Source: a bacterium (GTDB lineage: Bacteria > Vulcanimicrobiota > Xenobia > Xenobiales > JADMJV01). From it: a stretch of DNA of 40,082 nucleotides. The stretch is taken from NCBI GenBank assembly GCA_030149525.1, contig JASBRJ010000113.1, positions 1 to 40,082 of the forward strand, in the 5' to 3' direction. A program made the position numbers and the translations under genes. Below, piece after piece: positions 24,655 to 38,200 of the stretch; position 1 is the stretch's first letter, and each line of letters opens with the position of its first letter. The notes below the pieces were generated by a model, which saw only the letters and a program-made list of their open reading frames with translations, had not been told where the DNA came from and searched no databases.

Positions 24655-26250
24655 GTGAAGTTAAAACACTGTTTCACCCAAGGTATTTTGGGTCTTTACG
24701 CCGTCTGTCTTGGGGCGTTTCTTCAGCTTGATGCCACGGCTCAACCGGTTCCACCGACCCGGTTTACTGTGAAAGCCTTCGACGTCGAGGGTATGAAAAC
24801 TCTCGATAGGGCTTTGGCACAGGACGTGTTGAAGGATTATCTGGATCGGCCACTGTCTTTTGCCGAACTGGAGAAGGCGGCCCAGCTGGTGGCCGAGCTT
24901 TATCGGGAGCACGATTACTTCACGGTAACGGCTTATCTCCCTAAGCAAGAACTCAACGACGGTCAAGTCACCATCAAGGTGGTTGAGTCCACACTCCAGG
25001 ACCTGAAGATTGAAGGGAACACTCGTTACTCCGATGAGTATTTGCAGTGGATGCTGGAGCCGGTCAAGGAAGACGTTCAAGACGGGCTCCCGCGCCGAAG
25101 TGTCCTACAGAGACAGTTGTTGCTCATCAACGACAACATGGATCTTGAAGCCCGATCCATTGTTCAGCCGGGCGACTCTTCCGACAAGGTCAATCTGCTC
25201 ATCCAGGCCGACGACGATCTGCCCACCCACCTGACTCTCGACTACAACAATCTGGGTGCGGTGTCTACCGGTCGACACAGGCTGGGCGCCACTTTCGAGT
25301 GGGGGAATTTCACCAATCGGGCCGACGTCCTCACCCTGAGGTATGTAGAGTCGGGATTGCTGAACGCCAATGTGGATGGGCTGGATCTCTTTACGCTGGC
25401 CTATCGCACTCCCCTCAATAATCAAGGGACCCACCTAAACTTTAGCTATGCGAACTCAGCTTTCCAGGTTGGTCGTGAGCTTCAGGTGCTCGATATCCGC
25501 GGTGATGCCGACGTTTTCAATCTCTCCGTCGACCATCCCATCATTCGCGGGACCGACGCCAACCTATACGTCAACGGCGGCTTTGTTTTCCAGGATATTG
25601 AAAACAGCATCCTCGGAACTCGACTCTCTCGAGACCGCTTGAGAGAGATCGTGGTAGGAGTTCGCGGCGACTGGACCTCCGGACGCGGCCGCAACTACGG
25701 TGGCTTGAGAGTCACCCACGACCTGGGCAACTTTCTGGGCGGCCTCGACTCCAACGATCCGTTCTCCAGTCGCCAGGCCGGCGGCGGATTCACCAAGCTG
25801 AACCTCGACCTGGCCCGAGTTCAGCGCTTCAACGAAGAGTTCTACGCTATCCTTCGAGGTCACCATCAGGCTGCTTTCAATTCTCTACCGTTTGCTGAGC
25901 AGTACGGCCTGGGCGGTATCAACACCGTGAGAGGTTACGACCAGTCGGTTTACCTCGGCGACTCAGGATACAACCTCAATGCTGAGCTTCGCTGGGCTCC
26001 CTTAGACGATCATCGGGACCTCCTGGAATTCGGCGTTTTTCTTGACCACGGTGGTGCCTCCCTACGTCGCCCGTTTCCCGGAGAGATCTCAAGTACCACT
26101 CTCACCGGAGCAGGAGTTGGAGTTCATCTCCGACTCCCTGAGGAAACCTACATCCGCGCCGAGGTTGGGTTCCCGCTCTCCGACAACGAGATCACCGACC
26201 AGAACGGTCGAAATCCCGTTCCCTATCTCATCTTCAGCAAAAAATTCTAA
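24655..26250 (+). CDS. TpsB transporter of two-partner secretion (ShlB/FhaC/HecB family)
   Basis: 531 residues from GTG at 24655, with GGAG 11 bases upstream. Signal peptide at 1-30 (ILGLYAVCLGAFLQLDATAQ). POTRA domain one at about 35-110 (FTVKAFDVEGMKTLD, YFTVTAYLPKQELNDGQVTI), POTRA two at about 111-190 (LQDLKIEGNTRYSDEYLQ), then a 16-strand-type barrel with the conserved loop-6 motif GLGGINTVRGYD (Arg426). It inserts in the outer membrane and exports the partner TpsA through its pore. The 27-base gap to the giant gene with a shared direction makes it the cognate transporter. Confidence 0.95.
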   Translation: MKLKHCFTQGILGLYAVCLGAFLQLDATAQPVPPTRFTVKAFDVEGMKTLDRALAQDVLKDYLDRPLSFAELEKAAQLVAELYREHDYFTVTAYLPKQELNDGQVTIKVVESTLQDLKIEGNTRYSDEYLQWMLEPVKEDVQDGLPRRSVLQRQLLLINDNMDLEARSIVQPGDSSDKVNLLIQADDDLPTHLTLDYNNLGAVSTGRHRLGATFEWGNFTNRADVLTLRYVESGLLNANVDGLDLFTLAYRTPLNNQGTHLNFSYANSAFQVGRELQVLDIRGDADVFNLSVDHPIIRGTDANLYVNGGFVFQDIENSILGTRLSRDRLREIVVGVRGDWTSGRGRNYGGLRVTHDLGNFLGGLDSNDPFSSRQAGGGFTKLNLDLARVQRFNEEFYAILRGHHQAAFNSLPFAEQYGLGGINTVRGYDQSVYLGDSGYNLNAELRWAPLDDHRDLLEFGVFLDHGGASLRRPFPGEISSTTLTGAGVGVHLRLPEETYIRAEVGFPLSDNEITDQNGRNPVPYLIFSKKF

Positions 26251-26277
26251 CCACTTCATCCATACAGGAGCCATCCA

Positions 26278-29200
26278 ATGAGAAACCTCAAACGTTACAG
26301 TCTGAGAAATAATCCCTTCAGAAAGGCTAAGAAGAAGCTCGCGGCAGCTCTTCTGGCTACGCTCACCACAGCGAGTCTGGCCAACCCTTCGGGGCCGGAT
26401 GTGCGGAGCGGACAGGTCAATATTCAGGGTCTGGGGACCAACTCGGTCAATATCGAGCAGCTCACCAATCAGGCTATCGTGAATTGGAACAGCTTCTCCA
26501 TCGGGGCCCAGGAAGCGGTGCGTTTCCTCCAGCCGAACCAGATGGCGGTTATTCTCAACCGGGTAACAGGCGGTGACCCTTCCCAGATTCTCGGTCAACT
26601 CCAGGCTAACGGTAACGTGTTCGTGGTTAATCCTGCTGGAATCACAGTGGGTGCGGGTGCCCGTGTGGACGTGGGTGGCCTGGTCCTTTCGACCCTAGGT
26701 ATCACCGATGAGAATTTTCTCTCCGGGAACTACACCTTCGAACAAGACCCCAATCAAGCTCTGGCCTCCATCGTCAATCAAGGCACTATCAAGATTTCCG
26801 ACGGCGGCTATGCCATTCTCACGGCTCCTCTGATTTCCAACGAAGGCCTCATCGTTGCCAATCTGGGTAAAGTTGTGCTGGCTGGTGGAGAAAAAACCAC
26901 CCTCAACTTCGATGGTCGGAATCTGATCAACTACGAGCTTGCCGGAATCACCGGTGACGCCGGAACGGTCGTCATGCCCCGCGAGTCGGTCAGTGCCGTT
27001 CTCACTGATATGCTCGGTATTCGAGACCGGGCGAAAGGTCTTATTCAGAGAGAGGACGGTTCGTTCGCTCTGGAAGGCGCGAGTGGCACCGTCTATCAGG
27101 CTGGAACCATCCGGGCCGACGGAGCGGAAGGACAAGAGGCCGGCGTCATAGCTATCGATTCGGCTCGGTTGACCGTTCTGGGTGAAGACTCTGTGACAGC
27201 CGCCGACGGGGTGGGGGCCGATTCGTCCGGCGGCGTCGTCTACGCTCTGTCTAACCGTGGTCGAAACGGAGATACCGGTGGACTGATCGTTGGACAGGAG
27301 GGTTCTCTTCTCTCTTCGGTAGGTGGGGAAACCGGAGACGGTGGTTTTATCGAATTCTCCGGGGAGAAGTTTGACTTCGCCTCCTCCGTTCAAACGGCGT
27401 CGTTTCTCTTGGACCCTCGAGATATTTTTATCATTGATGGAGCCGGGAACACGATTGACGGCAATAACGACCAGACCATCGGGGATGCCGTTCTTGAAGC
27501 CATCACTGCTCAGGTTATCACTCTGCAAGCCGACCGAGACATCATTTTCAATATCAACGGTCAAGCCGGGGGTGGGGACAACGACCTCAATCTTTTCACT
27601 AATAACAACAACTCCAACAAGCCGATTACCTCGAACGTCGAGTCCAACAACCACCTGGTTCTCATCGCCGGTGGTGATGTCAATTTCGGAGACGATCTGG
27701 TCATCACCCAAGCCATTGATATTCTGGCCGGTCTCGATGCGGTGGCTCAAGGTCGATCCGGTAACGTGACCGGCGGTGTTATTAGAGCCAACGATATCGA
27801 TATCGGCATTGACGCACGAGGGGGAGAGAACCCCGCTTTCGACGGCGCACCCGCCGGATCCGGGCTCGCTCGCACCAGCACTAGCTCATCGAACTATAGA
27901 AATAACATTGTTGCCGTCGGAGGAAATCTTTCCAATAGATCGATTCGAAGGGTCACCGGAAACGTTAATATCAGCTTTGAGCGGCTGACAGCGCCCTCGG
28001 TGGGCTCTGCGACCTCCACGCTTCTTCTTCCCGAGTCTCAAACGGTGGACCAGGATCTCTCCGTGTTGGCGGTAGGGGATATCACCCTCACCGATGTTAC
28101 GGCCGGCCTCCCTGCCACTATCGACGCTCGAGACCAGATTCGCGTCGAGCGGTATAACAACGAAGTCAACAGCGGCGGTTCCGGTGGCCAGACAGGTATC
28201 AACTCCCAGAGCGGAGACATTACCATCACCGCCACCGACCGATTCTTCGGGGTGGGCAAAGGGGATAGCAACGCCGACGCCAGCGGAGACAGCGGCACGA
28301 ATAGCGTTCAGGCCGACTCGGCCGGGGCGACCATCAAAATCACGGCCGGCGCCATTCAGGACCGCTCGGGCACTCGACAAGACGTCGCTGCCCGGGACGG
28401 ACTTATTGAGCTGATCGCTACCAATAGCGACATCGGTGGAGTCGGGGTGGACGGTACGACTGGTGCCGTTTCTTTCTCAACCGCGCTCCCTTTCGACACC
28501 GTATCCAAGAGCTTGATCGCCGAGACCCGGGCGGTCGGGGCCACCATCGGCCTCGACATCGAAGGTGGGTCCGGTAGCCTCGATCTCCTTGATGTGACCA
28601 CTAACGACGGAGCCGTGGGGCTTCGTGACAATGAGCAGTCGCCCATCGCCATTCTCACATTCAACCCGCTCACAACCGAGGTTGCTACTACCGGTGCCCC
28701 AATAAGCGTGTCTAAGGCTCGTTTCGCTAACCGTGGAAATATCGCCATTGGTAGTGTTGAGGTGCGGAATATCCTCATTCTGGAAGCCATCGCCGAGGGC
28801 GGCGCAGCGGGCAATATCACCGACCTCGACGGGGCCGGTAACGATATCACTTTAAACAACACCAACTCCATCATCGGGCTCATCGCAGACGGCGGGATCG
28901 GTACTTTGGCGGATCCCCTCGAGATGATCTCCACCGACAGCGGCAACATGAGCTTTGAGGCCGGAGACGGCGGTCTCTTCACTACTGTGACCGGTAACAT
29001 CGACATCGATCAGGCCATCCTAACCACCAACGTGGTAACGCCCACTCGAACCACTCGCTCCATCACCGGCGGTACCAGCAGTGGAAATGTTCGGATCGAC
29101 GCCACCGGAAACATCGTGGTTCGGGAAGATGTCACTGTAAACAACGGAGCGGTCACCACTGAGAAACTTGATCTGGTGGCAGGAGGGAATATCGACTTTT

Positions 29201-32200
29201 CCACCTCTACTGCGGGTAACGGCCAGGCTCAGGTGTCGGTAGGCGACTCAAGCGGCGGTACACTGGTGCTGGATGCCGACGGTAACGTGACCCAAGATCA
29301 GGGAGGGCTTCTCACCTCCAGAGTTATCGGTCTCGACGTGGAAGGCAATGTCGGCCTCATCGGGGGTAACGATGATGCTCGTGCGCTTGACGTCGATACA
29401 GACTTTATCTCCTTTGAGGTCGGTGACGGCAACGCCGGGAACGGGCTGGGGAGCGCCAACATTCTCAATGCCAACGGGAACCTCGACAATGCAGGGGCTG
29501 TGTTTGCTCAAGACGGCAACGCCATAGGCTCGGCGAACTTCACCGAGGGTTCGTTGGAGCTTGAAACTCCGGGGAATCTGGCCATAACATCCAACACACT
29601 GACAATAGGCACGAGCGGAGACCTGGTTTCTCGCACCGGAACGGTAAGCATTCTCGCGAGCGCGGTGAACATTTCCGCCGGTGACAACCTGGTTATCACA
29701 GCAAGCTCATCTATAAGAAGTGTAGGCGGTGCTTCCTTGATTGCGGACGCCATCGGTCTGAATTCCGGTGGCAATATCGAAGAAGTCGGCGGAGACGGGC
29801 ATCTCGATATTCAGGCCGACCAACTGTCCTACCAAGCCGGAGGCGGTTTTGCTCGCATCCAGGATAACAACGGCAACCTGGAGCTGGTGGACAGCGTGAC
29901 GGCAGTCGACGAGTCCGCCGGAATAGCCGGTGGTGCAGCCAGTGGTGCCGTTTCGAGAAACGGGGCGTCGATCAACGCTTCGTCCGGCTCTCTCACCGTC
30001 TCTACTAACGTTACGAACTCGACTGTCAGCGGAATAGATCTCCTGGCCGCCGACGACATAGCTCTCAACGGCAATGTGACGAATACGGGGCGTAATGTGG
30101 TGGTTCGCGCAGGATCTGATGCCGGCGACGACATCACTCAGACCAACGGGAACACCATCACGGCAGCCGGACTTGGCCTCCAGGCCGGAGGAAATATTTC
30201 CGATACCGCCGGACCATCTGCTGCCGGTGAACTTGATTTTAATGTGACCAGCCTCGCCTTCGACGCGGGTAATGATTTCGTTGTTCAAGACACGGCCGGT
30301 GGTGTGACCATCGTGAACTCCGTGACGGGGTTCAACGAAACGGTCACCACAAACTCGGGCGGCGATAGTGGTCGCAATATTCGAGTAGAGACGGCTGCCG
30401 GTGGACAAATCACTGTGGATGCTACCAACGGCCTCGCCCATTCCGGCGGGACGGCGGGCGGAATCGACCTGGTCTCCAACGGTAACATCGCTCTGACAAA
30501 CGGAGCTCTTTCAGGCTCTGATCTTGTTCTGTCGGCCGCCAATAACATCACCCAGACAGGCGGTACTATCAACGTTGCCAATTTGGGTATTCAAGCGACA
30601 GGTGACGTGGGAGCAACCGGAGACCTCTTCGAGTTCAATACCACCGACCTGACCGTGAACGTCACCAACGATGCGTTTCTGCAAGACACCGCAGGCGGCG
30701 TCAACCTCACTGGCTCTGAAACCGGGGCCTATGAGACCGTTAGCGGTAACAGCGCCCGCAACCTTCGGGTAGAAACGGCCGGTGCCGGCTCGGACCTCTC
30801 GGTTTCCGGCAATATTACAACGGCCCAGGACCTCGACCTGGTAGCAGTCGATCAGGTCAACCTTAACAGCGGTACCATCACGGGTCGAAACGCGGTTATC
30901 TCTGCCGGTGGTACTATCACTCAAGCCGTCGGTCAGAACTTTGCCAACCTCGCGGTGACCTCCCTGGGCTTACGTTCGGGAGCCGATATCGGTAGTTCCG
31001 GCGATCATTTCGTCTTCGACACCACCAATCTTGTGGTCAGCACTCCGGGTAACGACGCCTTCCTTCAAGACGCCGACGACCTCACTATCGTCAACAGCGT
31101 CACCGGTGTGAATGAAACCGTGACCGGAAACTCCGGCGACGATCTTCGCTTTGTCTCAGGAACCGAGCTTACCGTGGATTCCTCGGTGGCAAGCTTTACC
31201 GCCAACGATATCGATCTGGTGGCGCGTAATAACGTGGTCCTCAACGGGGATGTCAACGCGGTGAACAACATCGTGATCAGAGCCGACTCGGATAACAACG
31301 GCGTGGGCGGCATCTCTCAGACTCAGGGTGAAACCCTCACGGCCACTCAAATCGGTCTTTCCGCAGGCGACGGCGGCATCGGTACCGCCGGTGCCGATAC
31401 AAACGCCATCGATATCAACGCCACCGATCTTGCCCTTGAAACCTCGGGCAACGCCAATGTACTGGACTCTGCCGGTGGTGTTCGACTGGTGGAGACGGTG
31501 ACCGCCGTTACCGAGAGCGTAGGTACCTTGGGCGGCACCACAACCATAGGCGGCTCCTTGGAATTGGAAGCTGATGGTGGAGACACCGCGGCGCTCACTA
31601 TCAACGACGACGTCACCGTGGGACAGGGTTCGGATCTTGTTGCCGACGACGACGTGGTTATCAATCAGAACGTTACGGTAACCAACAATCTGGTAGTGAA
31701 AGCCGACGACGACAACAATAACAACGGTGTCATCACAGCAACCGGCAATCTCAGTTCAACGGGTCTTGGCTTGTCGGCGGCCGGTAATATCGACAACGGT
31801 GCCGGTGGAGCCCTCCAGGTGGACGTGGCTACCTTCGGCGTGGACGGCGGCGGCAGCGTTCATGTGCAAGACCTCAACGGAACCTTTACCGTGGCTTCGG
31901 TCTCCGGTGTAGATGAAACCGTGGCCGGGGCGACCGCTGGAACGGACCTCAAACTAGAGGCCAGCGGCACCGACCTCATTCTCAACGCCGATGCTTCGGC
32001 CGGTGGTAACATCGATCTCCTGGCCGACCAGAACGTGGTCCTCAACGCCGACGTGACTTCTACCGGGCCGACCTCCACCGTGGTTGTGGTGGCCGACGCC
32101 GACGGCGTAGGTGGAGTCGGAACCATCACGCAAACAGACGGAGAAGTTATCACCGGAAACACGGTTGGACTCTCCGCGCAAGGAAATATCGGAACCGGTG

Positions 32201-35200
32201 GTACCGGTGATATCGACATCAACGCCAACAATCTGGCTGTGGAAACAGCGGCCGGAAGTGCCAACGTCGACGATCTTAGCGGAACTCTCAATATCGTCGA
32301 CACAGCAGTCGGTCAGTGCTTCACGGTGACCGGAAATACCGCTGCCGGAGATTATCGGGTTCGCACCACCGGACTTCTCACCGTAGACGATGCGGTGGCG
32401 GCCAACGATATCAGCCTCCTTTCAAGCGGCGGCGGCATCACTGTCAATCAGAATGTGACCGCCACAACCGACGCGGTTCTCTCCGCCTCAGGGGATATCA
32501 CCGGTAACGGGGTCGTTCAAGCGACCAATGTGGGACTCGATGGAAACAACATCGGCGCCTCCGGCAACAGTTTTGACATCAACGCTAGCAACCTCGCTAT
32601 CGATTCTGAGAGCAACGCCTATGTGGAAGACGCCGATGGTGTCACTCTGATCAACAGTGTGCGTGCGACGAGTGAGAATGACGAGGTCGTAGGCAACGAC
32701 GCCACCGGCGATTATCGGGTCCTCGCCAACGGAGCTCTCAGCGTCAACGATGTTGTCACCGGTCAAGATATCAGCCTCATCGCCAACGGCGGAGCCCTTA
32801 CCCTTAACAGCAATGTGGGTGATGGGGGGACTGTGAATACCGTTCTCTCGACCACCGCCGACCTGGTCCAAACCAGTGGTCTGGTGGCGGGTACGAACGT
32901 AGGTCTGGACGCCACCAATATCGGTGCTGTGGCCAATAATTTCGACACCAACGCCACCAACCTGGCCATCGACTCCGAGGGCAACGCTTACGTGGAAGAC
33001 GTGAGCGGTGTCAACCTGATCGCAAGCGTCACGGCCACGGCTGCCAACGACAATGTGACGGGCAACGATGCGACTGGTGACTACCGAGTTGAAGCCAACG
33101 GTGTCCTGAACGTTAACGACGCCGTGACCGGTGGAGACGTCAGTCTGACGGCAACGAGCATTGCCCTGAACAATTCCGTGGGGGATACTGGAACTGTTGA
33201 TGCAGTCCTTGAGGCGACTGGCAGTATTACTCAAACCGCCGGCACCGTGCGGGCGACCAACGTCGGTCTTGAAGCGTTCAACATCGGAACCTCGACCGAT
33301 AGCCTCGACACCACGGCAACAAATCTCGCCGTCGATTCCGGCAATCGAGCCTTCGTAGAGGATGCGGACAGCGTAACTCTTGTCAACAGTGTGACGGCAA
33401 CGGCTGCCATGCATACCGTGACCGGAAACCAGGGTACGGACGACTATCGCGTGCAGGCCAACGGGGATCTCACAGTGAGCGATAACGTGACTGGCGACGA
33501 CATCAGCCTGGTGGCAAACGGCGGGAGCGTTATCCTGAACAACACGGTACAGGGCTCCAACAACGTAGTCTTGTCGGCGAGCGGAAACCTGGTTCAGAAC
33601 GGTGGAACAGTTCAATCCACTAACGTTGGGCTTGATGCTACCAATATCGGAACGGCTGCCAACAGCTTCGATACCACCGCCACCAATCTGGCCATCGACT
33701 CCGAAGGCAACGCTTATGTGGAAGACTTGAACGATGTCACCCTGGTGGGTAGCGTGACATCCACTGCGGCCAACGACACGGTCACGGGTAACGATGCTAT
33801 CGGTGACTACCGTGTCGAGGCCAACGGTCTTCTCATTGTGGACGATGCTGTGACCGGAGCTAATATCAGCCTCGTCTCCGACGGTGGAGGTATCAGGCTG
33901 CAAAACTCTGTGGGTAGTGGAGGCACCACAAATGCCGTTCTTTCCGCTTCAGCAACCATAGAGCAGATCAGCGGTACGGTTCAGGCCACCAATGTTGGTC
34001 TCGACGGTAACAACATCGGGACTTCCGGAAACAGCGTGGACACCAACGCCACCAATCTTACCATCGATGCTGAAGGTAACGCCTACGTGCAGGATGCCGA
34101 CGGGGTGACTCTGGTTAACAGCGTGACAGCCACTGCTGCCAACGACTCTGTGACCGGCAACGACGCCACCGGAGATTATCGAGTGGTAGCCGGTGGCAAC
34201 CTCACCGTGAGCGACGACGTGACCGGTGGGGACATCAATCTCACCACCACGGCTGGAAACATTACTCTCAACAACAGCGTGGGTGACGCCGGAACTGTAG
34301 ATACGGTGCTTTCCGCCACGGGCAATCTGGTGCAAAACGGCGGAAGCGTTCAAGCTGCCAACCTGGGATTGGACGCCACCGATATCGGAAGCGCCGCCAA
34401 CAGCTTCGACACCAACGTCACCAATCTCACCATCGACTCCGAAGGCAACGCCTACGTTGAGGACACCGATGGTGTGAATCTCGTCAATCTGGTTGTGGCC
34501 ACAAGCGGTACCGGCCCGGTGGTAGGCAATGATGCCACCGGTGACTACCGAGTGGAAGCCAGCGGAGATCTCACCGTGAGTGACGACGTGACCGGTGGAG
34601 ACATCACGTTGAAAGCCGACGGCGGCAGTATCACGCTCAACAACTCGGTGGGGGATGCCGGAACCGTGGATGCGGTTCTTACGGCCACCGGTAACCTGGT
34701 CCAGAATGGTGGTACGCTCACCGCTACTAACCTCGGTCTTGATGCAGCCAACATCGGGTCTGCTGCGACACCGGTGAGCATCGACGCCGACAACCTGGCT
34801 GTGAACGCTGACACCGATGCTTTCGTGAGCGACTCCGATGACGTGACCCTGGTGGACAGCGTCACCGCAACGGCTGCCAACGACAGCGTCACCGGCAATA
34901 CTGCTGGAAACGACCTCAGGGTTGTGGCGGTAGGCGATCTCACCATCAATGCGGGAACCAACGGAGTGTCCGCCGACGACATCGATCTTGTCTCCACCGG
35001 CGCAAACGTGAATCTCACCGATGGAACCGTGGCTGCTGTCGACGCGGTGGTGATCAAGGCCAACGGCAACATTACCCAAGCAACCGGAGAGACTCTCACC
35101 GGTACGAATATCGGTCTTGAGGCGGGTAGTAACATCGGCACTCCCAACGCGGGAACTGATAATAACGCTATCGCCTTCAACGCGACCAACCTGGCCTTGA

Positions 35201-38200
35201 CCGCTGGAGGTTCTGCCAACGCGCGAGATACTGCCGGTGGTGTCACCCTGATCAACAGCGTGACCGCTGTCCAGGAGACGGTGACCGGAACCAGCACAGG
35301 CACATCGCTTGAATTAGAAGCCAACGGCACCAACGCCAACCTCACTATCTCCGATGATGTGGTTGTGGGAACCGGTGCCGACCTGGTGGCCGATGGAAGC
35401 GTCGTCTTCAACAACAGTGTGACGGCGACCAATAATATCGTCATCTCCGCCGATAACGACCTCGACGGTAACGGAGCCATCACTCAGACGGCAGGTACCA
35501 TCACCGCCGACGGACTCGGTCTGCGCGCCTCCGGCAATATCGATAACGGGGCCGGCGGAGCCATTTCCACCAGCATCAACACCCTAGCGGTTGACTCGGA
35601 TCCCACCGGATCCGGTACCGGAGGAGACATCCATCTGCAAGACAGCACCGGCAACTTCGTGCTCAACGCCGTGACCGGTGTGGATGAAACGGTGGGCGTG
35701 ATCCGCGCCGGGGGAGACCTCAAGCTTGAGGCTCTGGCAGGCGATCTGATTCTGAATTTGGATGCTGCTGCAGGCGACGATATTGAGTTGAACTCCATCA
35801 CCAACGTGACTCTCAACGGTAGTGTGACCGCCTCTTCTGCGGGCAGCATCGTGACCGTTGTGGCCGACAGCGACAACAACGGCACCGGTGGCATCACTCA
35901 AACCAACGGCGAGGTGATCACCGGGGAAACCGTGGGTCTGTCTGCTGGTCAGAACATAGGAACTGCTGCCAACTCCATCGACATCAACGCCACTAACCTG
36001 GCTATGGAAACGGCGGGCGGCTCGGCCTACGTCGTCGACTCTACGGCCGGTCTGAACATTATTGACCAGGTGGTCGGTCTTTGTACCACCGTAACGGGCA
36101 ACACCGCCTCCGGTGACTACAGAGTAGAGACTCCCGGCCTTCTGACTGTGAATGACGCAGTGAGCGGCGATGATGTGGCTCTCGTTTCAACTGCCGGCGG
36201 CATCACCGTCAATCAGAACGTGACCGCAACCACCGACGCGGTTCTGTCCGCCAGTGGAAACATTACCGGTGACGGCGTGGTTTCTGCAACCAATCTGGGA
36301 CTTGATGCCGCCGATATCGGAACGTCTGCCAACAGCTTCGATACCAACGCAACCAACCTCGCTATCGATTCGGAAGCAAACGCCTACGTGCAAGATGCCG
36401 GCGGCGTGACCCTGGTCAACAGTGTGACGGCTACGGCTGCCAACGACAACGTGACGGGCAACGACGCCACCGGAGATTATCGAGTTCGAACCACAGGCGA
36501 TCTCAACGTTGACGATGCAGTCACCGGTGGTGACATCAGCCTGAACGCCGACGGTGGAAACCTCGTACTCAACGGCTCGGTAGGTGACGGCGGTACTGTT
36601 GATACGGTTCTCGCCACTACAGGGAATCTTGTTCAGAACAGCGGCACCGTTGTCTCGACCAATCTGGGATTAGACGCAGCCAACATCGGCTCGGTTGCTA
36701 CATCGTTGAGCATTGATGCCGACAACCTGGCGGTGAACGCCGATACCGATGCCTTCGTCAGTGACTCCGATGATGTGACTCTGGTCAACAGCGTGACAGC
36801 CACGGCTGCCAACGACACCGTCACCGGCAACACCGCGGGCAACGACTTTCGAGTGCTGGCCGCCGGTGCTATTAACGTAGACGACGTTGTGACCGGTAGT
36901 GAGATCAGCCTGATTTCCACCGGTGGAAGTATCACCCTCAATCAGAGCGTTGGTGGTGCGGGGACAGATACGATTCTTTCCGCGGCCGGTGATCTCGTTC
37001 AGAACGCGGGCACAGTGAGCGGTACCAATCTCGGTTTGGACGCCACCAATATCGGGACATCCGGCAATAGTTTCGATACCGACGTTACCAATCTGACCAT
37101 CGACTCCGAAGGCAACGCTTACGTGGAGGATGCCGATGGAGTCACTCTTATCAATAGTGTCACCACAACCGGTGCGGGCGATACGGTGACCGGCAACGAT
37201 GCTACCGGTGACTTCCGTGTGGTGTCTAACGGTGCTCTCCAGGTTCGCGACGACGTCACAGGTGGCGACATCAGCTTAATAGCTAACGGTGGAAACCTGA
37301 CCCTCTTCAATTCTGTGGGTGACGCAGGAACTGTGGACGCCGTCCTCTCCTCTACGAACGATCTCACCCGGTCCGGCGGAAGCGTCGTCCAGGCGACCAA
37401 TCTTGGGCTCAGAGCCGCCAATATCGGCTCTCGCGCCACACCCTTGAATATTGATGCCGACAATCTTGCGGTGAACGCCGACAACAACGCCTTCGTAGAT
37501 GATTCCGACGACGTCACTTTGGTGAACAGCGTGACCGCAACAGCGACCGGTGACTCCGTCACCGGAAACAGCGCTGTCGATTACCGTTTGGAAGCCTCCG
37601 GAAACATCACGGTGGACGATGCTGTGACAGCCACCGACGTAGTTCTCATCACTGATAACGGCGGTATTGCTGTCAATCAGTCGATCACCGCCACCTCGGA
37701 TGCTGTCTTAAACGCGTCGGGCGATATCACCGGTAACGGAACGGTGTCTGCGAGCAATCTTGGATTGGACGCTGCTAACATCGGTACCGCTGCCAACTCG
37801 CTGAATATCGACACAAATAACCTGGCCGTGAACGCCGATACCAACGCCTTTGTAGACGATTCCGACGATGTCACTCTTGTGAATAGTGTGTCTGCTGTCG
37901 GCGGCGTAGACAGCGTCACAGGGAATTCCGCAGGCAACGACTTGCGGGTGGAAGCCTCCGGTAACATCACCGTCGATGATGCTGTAAATGCAACGGACGT
38001 GGCGCTCGTCACCGATAACGGCGGTATCGCCGTCAATCAGTCGGTCACCGCCACCTCGGATGCGGTTCTCAATGCCAGTGGTGACATCACCGGTAACGGC
38101 ACCGTCACCGCCCCTAACCTGGGCCTTGATGCTGCCAACATCGGTACGGCTGCGAACTCACTGAACATCGACGCGGACAACCTGGCCGTGAACGCCGACA